Assembly: GCA_023434465.1 (NCBI GenBank)
Contig: JAEYSQ010000118.1
Location: 1 to 9,102, forward strand
Length of the DNA stretch: 9,102 bases
Reading direction: 5' to 3'
Source: Actinomycetes bacterium
Lineage (GTDB): Bacteria; Actinomycetota; Thermoleophilia; Solirubrobacterales; 70-9
The notes under the pieces were generated by a model. It was not told the DNA's origin. It saw only the letters and a program-made list of their open reading frames with translations, and did not search any database. Positions 1 through 6,750 of the stretch are shown one piece after another. Position numbers and translations under genes: made by a program. How positions within the stretch are numbered: the first letter of the stretch is position 1; every line of letters begins with the position of its first letter.

Positions 1-1457
1 GTTTCGGGGGCTGCCTCGCGCCGGTTCGCATTCTTTTTCCAGGCGGCGCCGTGATCGGCGGTGGCGACGAACAGCGTTTCGTCCCAGCGACCCTGACTCT
101 TCAGTTTGTTGATGATCTGGCCGAGCAGGTGGTCGGTGAACCCGACTTCGAGCAGGTGGGCCTGATGAGCCCGATTGGTCAGATACGGGCCAGCCAGCCA
201 GTCTGTGTCCGTGATGAAGGCGCGGAAGTCCTCGGTGCCAGCCGTGTACTTGCGCCCGGACGGATAGTGGGTCCAGGGATAGTGCGGCTTCTCCACGTGA
301 ACGAAATCGAAGGTCTGGCCGCTGGCCGGAAGGGAGCTGACGAAACTTCTCACGTCGCCTTCTCCGTCGAGAGAGCCTTCTCCCGTATCGAGGCGGTCGC
401 GGACCCACTGGCGAGCCCGCCCGCGTTCGATCGAATCACCGTCGTCCGGCTCGCCGAACCCTTCGAAGGTCTGGGAGATGTCGGGCAGGCTGCTTCCCAT
501 GTCGGCCGGCAACAAGAGGTGCGCGGAGACCGTCCGGAGATCGGTGAGAAGCGAGCTGAGCGCCTTCCCGGTCGAGCTCCCGGTTCCGTCCCGTTCGCCG
601 CAGACCTGCTCGGGACAGAGCTGGGTGATCGGCTCGATCGCCTGGGTCTTCCACCCCTTGCCGAGCAGGGTGAAGATCGAATCGGGATGGTCGGCCGCGG
701 TCGGGAGGCTGTCGCGGTCGGCTTCCTGGCCGGTCAGGATCGAAGGCACCGCGATCGCCGTATAGGAGGCGTCGGTCGCCGTGTTCCGGTACCAGGTCGA
801 GGTTTCCCTCAGGCCGGCGAAGTTCGGAAATCTCTTCGGGTTGATCTTCCCCGAAGGAGTCATCAGCGAGCCGGCCGGAAACTCGTCGAAGATCACCATC
901 ACGACCGGGGCCGGGTCCGAGGCGACAACTTCACGGGCCTGGACTTCCGCCTGGGAGGTGGTCAGTTCGGATGCGTCGCTGAAGAAGAAAAAAGAGACCA
1001 GGATGATCAGGGGCGCAATGACCAGGATGTCGGTCATCGACCGGACGAACCTGGCCTTCGCATAACCGAGGGTGAGCAGGCCACCGAGCAGGCAACCCAG
1101 AACGATCATCGGCCAGGCCGGTCCGTCGGCAAACTGCTTGAGCACCTGCAGGGAGAAGGCGGAGAGCAGGAGGGCACAGAGACCGAGGTGGAGAAACCAG
1201 CGGGCCCGCGGGCTGACCTGCTCGACCAGCAGCTCGACCAGAGCGGCCAACAGGGGCGGCACGATCGCGAGCAGCAGGACGAAGAGAATGATCTGACCGG
1301 CAGTGTTGTCACGGGCCACGAAGAAGTCCGGGTTGTTGCCGAGCAGATTGAGCATCGGCTGGACGATCGCAAGCGCCCACAGGGCAGCGAGATGCAGACC
1401 CCCCATGAAAATGGACGGAGGCAAAAGCGGCGCGGCCTTGTCCGCCCGGTCAGACAT
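1..1457 (-). CDS. Membrane-anchored sulfatase-like (alkaline phosphatase superfamily) protein, 3' end outside the window
   Basis: Reading the minus strand from ATG at 1457 gives 485 uninterrupted codons to the window edge. About five hydrophobic helices lie at residues 16-40, 53-76, 86-107, 116-134 and 142-159, followed by a large, probably extracytoplasmic domain. That domain starts with a strand ending in D191-E192 (VMVIFDEF), then T233 in YTAIAVPSILTG, then PHYPW with H392, then TADHG with D468-H469. These are the metal and nucleophile positions of the superfamily, with Thr where sulfatases have Cys, so a phosphotransferase or phosphohydrolase of the LTA-synthase type is more likely than a classical sulfatase. 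It aligns end to end with the 717-residue protein encoded at 6751-8904, so roughly a third is missing. AGGA lies 10 bases before the ATG. It is divergent to the sulfatase operon. The substrate is unknown. The gene is certain; the function is only a family-level call. Confidence 0.85.
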   Translation of the reverse strand, partial: MSDRADKAAPLLPPSIFMGGLHLAALWALAIVQPMLNLLGNNPDFFVARDNTAGQIILFVLLLAIVPPLLAALVELLVEQVSPRARWFLHLGLCALLLSAFSLQVLKQFADGPAWPMIVLGCLLGGLLTLGYAKARFVRSMTDILVIAPLIILVSFFFFSDASELTTSQAEVQAREVVASDPAPVVMVIFDEFPAGSLMTPSGKINPKRFPNFAGLRETSTWYRNTATDASYTAIAVPSILTGQEADRDSLPTAADHPDSIFTLLGKGWKTQAIEPITQLCPEQVCGERDGTGSSTGKALSSLLTDLRTVSAHLLLPADMGSSLPDISQTFEGFGEPDDGDSIERGRARQWVRDRLDTGEGSLDGEGDVRSFVSSLPASGQTFDFVHVEKPHYPWTHYPSGRKYTAGTEDFRAFITDTDWLAGPYLTNRAHQAHLLEVGFTDHLLGQIINKLKSQGRWDETLFVATADHGAAWKKNANRREAAPE

Positions 1458-1525
1458 CGGTCGGCGATCCTATTCTCTTATGGGGGAAACTCGCCGCTCC
1501 CCGGGGGGTTTCAACTCTGGCCCAC
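1458..1525. promoter_or_regulatory. Divergent intergenic region, probable promoters for both flanking transcription units
   Basis: This 68-bp gap separates the ATG of the minus-strand membrane protein from the TTG of the first sulfatase, so promoters in both directions should lie in or near it. It holds the only AT-richer patch nearby, around 1467-1481. There TATTCT (1471-1476, plus strand) and TAGGAT (1472-1467 read on the minus strand) each match four of six bases of a -10 hexamer and overlap. I see no convincing -35 element for either, and no clear palindromic operator. The minus-strand hexamer also overlaps the AGGA ribosome-site candidate, so both roles cannot be assigned with confidence. 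Confidence 0.4.
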
Positions 1526-3190
1526 TTGATTTCCGGAATCAACAGCTCGTGGCGCCTGCGCGCCCTTTTCCTGCTGACCGGCCTCGCGGCAGCCCTGCTC
1601 GCCGCTGCGCTTGGCCGCTCCGCCGAGCTGGCCCACGCCCGGCCCGACATCGTCGTGATCCAGACCGACGATCAGACCGTTCGCATGCTCCATTCGAATT
1701 TCATCGGACCGCACAAGAGGAAACACAGGACGATGCCAAACACGCTCGGCCTGATCGGGAAGCAGGGCGTGGAGTTCACCAACTATTACGCCTCGATCCC
1801 GGTCTGTTCCCCGTCGAGGTCGGCTCTGCTCTCCGGCCAGTACGGCCACACCAGCGGGCTGATCAGGAATCTCGGACGGCTCGGCGGCGCCCAGGGCCTC
1901 GCGGCCAGCCGGGTCTGGCCGCGGACCCTGGCGGTCTCGCTGCGTCGTTCCGGCTACTACACCGCCCACTTCGGTCGGCTGGTCAACGGTTACGGCAACC
2001 GGTCCGGCTATGACGATCCCAGGGTCCCGCCGGGCTGGAGTTACTGGGCGACCGACTGGACTCCGGGTATCGCCCGCCGCTTCTACGGCTACCGGCTGAA
2101 CATCAACGGGCGCATCAAGGGACCCTTCGGCAAGCTGAGGTACCAGGCATGGAAGAACAAGGACCCCCGCAGATGCCCGACCGGTGGGTTGGCCTGCAAC
2201 TACCACACCGACCAGATCACCACCCGGGCCCTGAGAGTGATCAGACACGCGCCGCGAAAGCCCCTCTATGTCCAGATCGACTACGAGGCTCCCCATGCGG
2301 TGGCGGACGGAAACGGCGCTTCCGAGCCGGCCAGCCGGCACATCGGCTCGGCCCGACGCACTTCACTGCCGAAACCCCCGGGCTTCAACGAGTTCGACAT
2401 CTCCGACAAACCGAAGGTTCTTCGTCGGGGCGCCCGCCGGTTGACGGTCCGTGACATCGTCCGGATGCGGGAGCGCTGGCAGAACGAGCTCGAGTCCCTG
2501 CGGGCGATCGACGAGAGTGTCGGCCGCGTGGTCCGAACTCTGCGCCGGACCGGACGGCTGGGCAACACCTACCTCTTTTTCATCGGGGACAACGGAGCAT
2601 TCTTCGGCGAGCACCGCTACTCCCACTCGAAGTTCCTCGCCTATGAACCTTCGGCCAACGTTCCGTTGCTGGTGCGCGGTCCCGGCGTGAAGAGAAACCG
2701 GCGCTCCGGAGCGATCGTCAGCAACGTCGACCTGGCCCCCACGATCGCCGAGCTTGCCGGTGCCCGGCTGCTCACCCCGCCGGACGGTCGTTCGATGAAG
2801 CGGCTGTTCCGGTACCCCGCGAAGATCGGGCGAAGGGCGGTCGTGCTCGAGTCCTACCGGGAACCTTCACGGGCGCTGTACGCCCATCTCGAGGCTCGGG
2901 GGATCTCCGTTCCACGCGACCGAGCTTCGGCTTCGGCAACGGTCCCGGCCCTGAACTTCACGGCGATCCGGGCCGGCCGCTACAAGTACATCCAGTACGA
3001 GAATGGTGGCCGGGAGCTCTATGACCTGAAACTCGATCCGGGTGAGGTTTCAAACCGGATCCACTGGCCGGGCTACCGGCGGGCGACCCGGGTCCTAAAA
3101 CGTCAGATGAGGTGGCGGCGATTCTGCGACGGTGCTACCTGCAGGAAAGGAACCGGAAGGCTCCCCTTGCCGAAACTCAGGCGGAGCTGA
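1526..3190 (+). CDS. Secreted sulfatase 1, N-acetylglucosamine-6-sulfatase-like, with Arg at the conserved active-site Lys
   Basis: A 554-residue type I sulfatase. TTG at 1526 is the only start that gives a proper signal peptide: basic WRLR, a Leu/Ala-rich core, and probable cleavage after AHA at about residue 38. The ribosome site is poor. The catalytic domain follows: metal pair D48-D49 (IQTDDQ); formylglycine motif C94-S-P-S-R98 followed by LLSG; APH with H257; GDNG with D355-N356; and K369. The position of the sulfate-binding Lys (HxGK in both neighbours; Lys123 of human arylsulfatase A) is R151, read from codon CGG at 1976-1978. Cys pairs C217/C224 and C534/C539 are probably disulfides. 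C94 needs a formylglycine-generating enzyme, which is not encoded here. Likely reaction: sulfate ester hydrolysis outside the membrane on a sugar sulfate; the substrate is inferred only from family resemblance. First gene of the operon. The R151 change may alter activity or specificity. Confidence 0.93.
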   Translation: MISGINSSWRLRALFLLTGLAAALLAAALGRSAELAHARPDIVVIQTDDQTVRMLHSNFIGPHKRKHRTMPNTLGLIGKQGVEFTNYYASIPVCSPSRSALLSGQYGHTSGLIRNLGRLGGAQGLAASRVWPRTLAVSLRRSGYYTAHFGRLVNGYGNRSGYDDPRVPPGWSYWATDWTPGIARRFYGYRLNINGRIKGPFGKLRYQAWKNKDPRRCPTGGLACNYHTDQITTRALRVIRHAPRKPLYVQIDYEAPHAVADGNGASEPASRHIGSARRTSLPKPPGFNEFDISDKPKVLRRGARRLTVRDIVRMRERWQNELESLRAIDESVGRVVRTLRRTGRLGNTYLFFIGDNGAFFGEHRYSHSKFLAYEPSANVPLLVRGPGVKRNRRSGAIVSNVDLAPTIAELAGARLLTPPDGRSMKRLFRYPAKIGRRAVVLESYREPSRALYAHLEARGISVPRDRASASATVPALNFTAIRAGRYKYIQYENGGRELYDLKLDPGEVSNRIHWPGYRRATRVLKRQMRWRRFCDGATCRKGTGRLPLPKLRRS

Positions 3191-3197
3191 GCGGTTT

Positions 3198-3219
3198 CAA
3201 GGGAAGATCAAGGGAAGAT
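3198..3219 (+). promoter_or_regulatory. Duplicated purine-rich ribosome-site sequence before sulfatase 2
   Basis: The 11-mer CAAGGGAAGAT occurs twice head to tail (3198-3208 and 3209-3219), giving two AGGGA ribosome-binding cores between sulfatase 1 and sulfatase 2. The second copy runs directly into TTG at 3219, with only three bases between AGGGA and the start; the first lies about 14 bases away. Neither spacing is ideal. Even so, the site lies in the short gap after the first stop codon, which argues against the upstream GTG at 3132 as the true start of sulfatase 2. Confidence 0.45.
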
Positions 3220-4907
3220 TGCGCAACAACCTGGCCCAGTCCATGGCATTGCTTCTGCTCTTCACGCTGCTTTCTGCTGCGTCGCTCGGTCGTGCGAGCG
3301 CCGCCGCCGAGGCGCGTCAGAGTGGTGATCCGGGGCGCCCGAACGTGATCGTGATCCAGACCGACGATCAGGATCTGAGCAGCCTGCGGGCAACCTTCCG
3401 TGACCCCTGGGACCGGACCCGGCGGGCGATGCCGAAGACGCTTGACCTGCTCGGCAAGAAGGGAATCGAGTTTCGCAGCTATTACGTCAGCCATCCGATC
3501 TGTTCCCCGTCCCGCGCCGCGCTGCTCTCCGGTCAGTACGCCCACACCAGCGGTTTCAAGCGGAACTCCGGACCGGAGGGTGGCTGGGACGGCTGGAAGG
3601 CGCTGCCGGTCATGGATGAAAACCTGGCAGTAGCCCTCGACAGGGCCGGTTACCGGACCGCCCACATCGGCAAATTCACCAACAACTATCTCGGTGAAGG
3701 AGGCGCGGTCGAAACGACCGTCCCGCCCGGCTGGGACCACTGGTACGTCCCGGCATACGGCGGCACTCTCTTCTACTACGGCACCCGGCTCAACGTGAAC
3801 GGGACCGTGGTCGGACCGCTCGGCACCAACGGCTACGACCTGTGGGGGGTCGGCACCGATCCGCCCGAATGCACGGCCGCGAACCTGGTCGATCCGGTTC
3901 CCGGTGTGGCCTGCGATCACTCGACCGACCTGTTCAGCCGCAACGCGGTCGAGCAGATCGAGCAGTCCGGTGATTCGCCCTTCTACATCCAGGTCGACTA
4001 CAACACGCCGCACGGCGACCATCGGTCCCCGATCGGCCCCCAGCCGCTTTCACGGCACTACGACTCGGCCCTCAAAGCTGCCGTCCCGCGCCCGTCGGGT
4101 TTCAACGAACGGGACGTCTCCGACAAGCCCTCATTCGTTCGGGACATACCGCCGATTGAAGGCGCCGAGATCAAGAGCATCGACACCCGTTGGCGGAAGG
4201 AGGTCGAATCGCTGCGCGGGGTCGATGACGGGGTCGGCGCGATGGTCGAGGCCCTCCGCCGGACCGGAAAACTGGCCAACACGTTCATCTTCTTCACCTC
4301 CGACAACGGCCAGTTCCTCGGGCAGCACCGACTGGGCAGCGCCAAGTTCCTCCCCTACGACCCGGCATCCAGGGTTCCACTCCTGGTTCGCGGTCCGGGG
4401 ATCAAGCCGGGTTCCAGGAGCAGTGAGCTGGCCGCGAACATAGATCTTGCCCCGACCATCATCTCCCTGACCGGAGCGAAGTTGCCCCGGGGTTTCGACG
4501 GCCGGTCACTGAAACCGTTCTGGAAGAACCCGAAGAAGCGGACCCGGCGGCCGATTCTGCTTGAGTCGTACATCGGCCCGAACGACGTTCCGGCCGATGC
4601 GACCCCGCCGGACGGTGCCGGCGCTTCGGCATCGGCACCACCCCGCAACTACTTCGGCCTCAGAGCCGGACGGTACAAGTACGTCGAATACACGAACGGA
4701 GAGCGGGAGCTCTACGACATGAAGGCCGATCCGGCCGAACTTCACAACCGGATCGCCAGTCCTGCCTGGCGAGCTGTCGCGGCCCGCCTTTCAGTTGAGC
4801 TGGCGGCAAGAAAGACCTGTCGGGGAGCGACCTGCCGGGCCGTCACCGCGCGACTGCCGGCGGCGCCGTATGCGTCCCGCAAACTCAAGCGGAAAGCCGG
4901 CCGGTGA
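3219..4907 (+). CDS. Secreted sulfatase 2, N-acetylglucosamine-6-sulfatase-like
   Basis: A 562-residue sulfatase if translation begins at TTG 3219. That start gives a signal peptide with an Arg in its n-region, a run of Leu and Ala, and cleavage near residue 30, and it leaves 28 bp after sulfatase 1. Alternatives are GTG 3132 (591 residues, overlaps gene 1 by 59 bp, buries the signal peptide) and ATG 3243 (no positive n-region). Catalytic residues are complete: D49-D50, C95-S-P-S-R99 (formylglycine site), HIGK with K152, TPH with H265, SDNG with D362-N363, and K376. Cys pairs C218/C232 and C534/C539 match those of the paralogues; the first encloses a longer loop. A Gly/Ala/Ser-rich variable segment lies at about 460-475. 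It has the most canonical active site of the trio. It should hydrolyse a sulfate ester outside the cell; the sugar-sulfate substrate is inferred. The gene ends in a GTGA overlap with sulfatase 3. Confidence 0.92.
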   Translation: MRNNLAQSMALLLLFTLLSAASLGRASAAAEARQSGDPGRPNVIVIQTDDQDLSSLRATFRDPWDRTRRAMPKTLDLLGKKGIEFRSYYVSHPICSPSRAALLSGQYAHTSGFKRNSGPEGGWDGWKALPVMDENLAVALDRAGYRTAHIGKFTNNYLGEGGAVETTVPPGWDHWYVPAYGGTLFYYGTRLNVNGTVVGPLGTNGYDLWGVGTDPPECTAANLVDPVPGVACDHSTDLFSRNAVEQIEQSGDSPFYIQVDYNTPHGDHRSPIGPQPLSRHYDSALKAAVPRPSGFNERDVSDKPSFVRDIPPIEGAEIKSIDTRWRKEVESLRGVDDGVGAMVEALRRTGKLANTFIFFTSDNGQFLGQHRLGSAKFLPYDPASRVPLLVRGPGIKPGSRSSELAANIDLAPTIISLTGAKLPRGFDGRSLKPFWKNPKKRTRRPILLESYIGPNDVPADATPPDGAGASASAPPRNYFGLRAGRYKYVEYTNGERELYDMKADPAELHNRIASPAWRAVAARLSVELAARKTCRGATCRAVTARLPAAPYASRKLKRKAGR

Positions 4908-6574
4908 TCCGCCGCGGACTCGCAGCCCTGCTTGCCGCCGGCTGTCTGGGGTTGGTCGCCGCCGGACTGCTCGCCACCGGTGCTCACGCCGCGGCGGAAA
5001 AACCCAGCTTCGTGGTGATCCAGACCGACGATCAGCCACTCAACGAGTTCGACCGCCGCTTCCGTGATCTCTACGACAACTGGCGCCAGATCATGCCGAG
5101 GACGATGGCCCTGATGAGGGACAAGGGGATCACCTTCGCCCAGTACCTGACCCCGTTTCCGCTCTGCGCACCTTCGCGCGCTTCGCTTTTGAGCGGCCGT
5201 TACACCCAGAACCACGGGGTGGTCCGGATCGGTGGTCCGCGTGGCGGCTGGCAGGCCTGGCAAAACAATCCGATCATGTACGAGAACCTTCCGGTCTGGC
5301 TTCAGCGGGCCGGCTACCGCACCCATCATTTCGGCAAGTTCATGAACAACTACGGCGGTCCCGACGCTCCGGCGGCAACATCCGTCCCGCCCGGCTGGGA
5401 CAACTGGGTCACCGACGCGACCGATAACTCGACCCGCGAGTTCTACGGCTACCGGCAGAACATCAACGGGGAGATCACCCCCCGGCTCGGTTTTCCCTAC
5501 TACGACTCGGGCGGCGGTCGCGACCCGGACGGTTGTCCCTGGCTCGGAATCGAGATCTGCAATTACCACACCGATTCGATGTCGATCCAGGCCGAGGAGG
5601 CGATTCGAAGCGCCGGAGACGAACCGTTCTTCCTGCAGATCGATTACCACACGCCGCACGGCGATTCGAGACCTCCAATCGGTCCCGAACCGGCCCCGCG
5701 CCATTACGACACGGCTCTTCGCACGCCGGGACCGCGACCGGCCGGTTTCAACGAACGCGACATCTCCGACAAGCCGAGGTTTCTTCAGGACGCAGACAGC
5801 GCGGCGCCACTCACTTCGAATGAGATCAACCAGATCAACACGGAGTACCGCAAGTCGGTCGAGGCGCTGCGTTCGGTCGACGAGGGGGTCGGACGGGTGA
5901 TCAAGGCACTGCGTGAAACCGGCCGGCTCCGCAACACCTACGTGATTTTCACTTCGGACAACGGCTTCTTCACCGGCCAGCACCGGATCAGTCGCGGCAA
6001 GCTCCTGCCGTACGAGCCGGCGGTCCGGGTGCCGTTCGTGATCCGCGGACCGGGCATCAAAGCGAAAACCAGAAGCTACGAACCGGTGGCCAACCAGGAC
6101 CTTGCGCCAACCGTGGTCAAGCTTGCAGGCGCCCGCGCCGCCCTGACCATCGACGGCCGGTCGCTCAAGCCGTTCTGGATGAACCCGAAGAAGCGTTCCC
6201 GTCGTCCGATCCTTCTTTCCAGCTACGCGACGATCACGCGCTTGATTCCCGGTGACTATCCGGACGATCCGGACCAGACGGGCGGGAGCGCTTCAACCGT
6301 CCCGGCCCGCAAGGGTGCCGGCGCCTCGGTCAAGAGTCCCGATCAGAACTACGTCGGGATCCGCCTCGGCCCTTACAAGTACGTCCGCTACGAAAACGGA
6401 GAACGCGAGCTCTACGTGCTACGGGTCGACCCCGCCGAACTCGAGAACCGTGCGCGCGACCCCCGCTACCGGCGGGTGATGCGGTACCTGGACCGGCAAC
6501 TGGAGATTCTGCGCGGCTGCCACGGCCAGACCTGCCGCAACTGGGCCCCGAAGTGGCCCCAACCTCCCCGGTAG
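4904..6574 (+). CDS. Secreted sulfatase 3, N-acetylglucosamine-6-sulfatase-like
   Basis: A 556-residue sulfatase starting at GTG 4904, which overlaps the TGA of sulfatase 2 (GTGA), suggesting translational coupling; GGAAAG at 4891-4896 is a plausible ribosome site. The signal peptide begins MIRRG and cleaves near AHA/AHAA at residues 29-30. Its RR could suggest Tat export, but the rest of the Tat motif is not met. Active site: D42-D43, C88-A-P-S-R92, HFGK with K145, TPH with H252, SDNG with D352-N353, and K366. Cys pairs are C211/C219 and C539/C544. It has the longest variable segment of the three at about 445-480, rich in Gly, Ser, Asp and Pro. FNERDISDKP at 282-291 is nearly identical in all three paralogues, as expected for tandem duplication. 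Predicted extracytoplasmic sulfate-ester hydrolase needing formylglycine maturation; the exact substrate is not determinable. Last gene of the operon, convergent with the next gene. Confidence 0.93.
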   Translation: MIRRGLAALLAAGCLGLVAAGLLATGAHAAAEKPSFVVIQTDDQPLNEFDRRFRDLYDNWRQIMPRTMALMRDKGITFAQYLTPFPLCAPSRASLLSGRYTQNHGVVRIGGPRGGWQAWQNNPIMYENLPVWLQRAGYRTHHFGKFMNNYGGPDAPAATSVPPGWDNWVTDATDNSTREFYGYRQNINGEITPRLGFPYYDSGGGRDPDGCPWLGIEICNYHTDSMSIQAEEAIRSAGDEPFFLQIDYHTPHGDSRPPIGPEPAPRHYDTALRTPGPRPAGFNERDISDKPRFLQDADSAAPLTSNEINQINTEYRKSVEALRSVDEGVGRVIKALRETGRLRNTYVIFTSDNGFFTGQHRISRGKLLPYEPAVRVPFVIRGPGIKAKTRSYEPVANQDLAPTVVKLAGARAALTIDGRSLKPFWMNPKKRSRRPILLSSYATITRLIPGDYPDDPDQTGGSASTVPARKGAGASVKSPDQNYVGIRLGPYKYVRYENGERELYVLRVDPAELENRARDPRYRRVMRYLDRQLEILRGCHGQTCRNWAPKWPQPPR

Positions 6575-6594
6575 CCACCGCGAAGCGGGGTGGG
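6575..6594 (+). terminator. Small GC-rich hairpin directly after the sulfatase operon
   Basis: Immediately after the TAG of sulfatase 3, CCACCGC (6575-6581, from CCACCG then C) can pair with GCGGGGTGG (6585-6593) around a GAA loop, with two bulged bases. No T-run follows, so it is not a textbook intrinsic terminator. Its position at the operon end makes a termination or mRNA-stabilising role plausible. Confidence 0.3.
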
Positions 6595-6696
6595 CCCGGC
6601 GCGAGCATGTACCTCCCGGTCCGTCGCTCCGCTCCCCCGAAGCTGGGGCCCGGTGCGGGCATGTACCTCCCGGTCCGTCGCTTCGCTCCCCCGAAG
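6592..6696. repeat. Tandem GC-rich repeat, two copies at 54-bp period
   Basis: Positions 6592-6642 and 6646-6696 agree at 48 of 51 positions by my alignment. Each begins GGGCCCGG, continues through GCATGTACCTCCCGGTCCGTC and ends CTCCCCCGAAG. The copies lie in the 176-bp gap between two convergent genes, where no coding function is expected. Both strands read open here in places, but the protein-like repeats are low-complexity products of the DNA repeat. It could be part of a dispersed extragenic palindromic family in this genome; one window cannot show that. Confidence 0.8.
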
Positions 6697-6722
6697 GCCC
6701 GGGAGCCACATGCCCGCACCGG
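6650..6722. terminator. Long inverted repeat (24-nt arms, 25-nt loop), possible bidirectional terminator or REP-like element
   Basis: The arm at 6650-6673 pairs with the arm at 6699-6722 at 22 of 24 positions; the outer 15 bp (CCGGTGCGGGCATGT against its complement) are perfect. The loop holds a smaller hairpin, CTTCG at 6681-6685 with CGAAG at 6692-6696. The first arm is the start of the second tandem repeat copy, so the palindrome is made from one repeat unit plus an inverted partial copy. It lies between convergent stop codons at 6574 and 6751. No poly-T tract is present on either strand, so transcription termination is a positional inference. Confidence 0.55.
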
Positions 6723-6750
6723 ACCAAAGTGAATCCGGTAAGGGTTTCCC

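Noticed and set aside
51..1529. Plus-strand open frame of 492 codons
   Set aside because: It lies antisense to the membrane protein at 1-1457, whose minus-strand reading shows clear helices, superfamily motifs and a paralogue. The plus-strand product is Gln/Arg/Glu-rich with no recognisable domain.
3132..3218. Upstream extension of sulfatase 2 from GTG 3132
   Set aside because: It would overlap sulfatase 1 by 59 bp and put about 29 hydrophilic residues in front of the signal peptide. TTG 3219 gives normal architecture and follows a purine-rich site.
4904..4945. Tat signal suggested by MIRRG at the start of sulfatase 3
   Set aside because: The twin Arg is followed by GLAA rather than a x-F-L-K-type sequence, and the two sister sulfatases lack RR, so Sec export remains the simpler call.
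4742..5983. Minus-strand open frame of 413 codons
   Set aside because: Antisense to sulfatases 2 and 3; equivalent minus-strand frames shadow sulfatases 1 and 2 as well. This comes from high-GC codon bias on the opposite strand, not from a gene.
6419..6727. Minus-strand frames with repeated GERSDGPGGT-like peptides
   Set aside because: The peptide repeat is only a translation of the DNA tandem repeat in the convergent gap and continues antisense into sulfatase 3.
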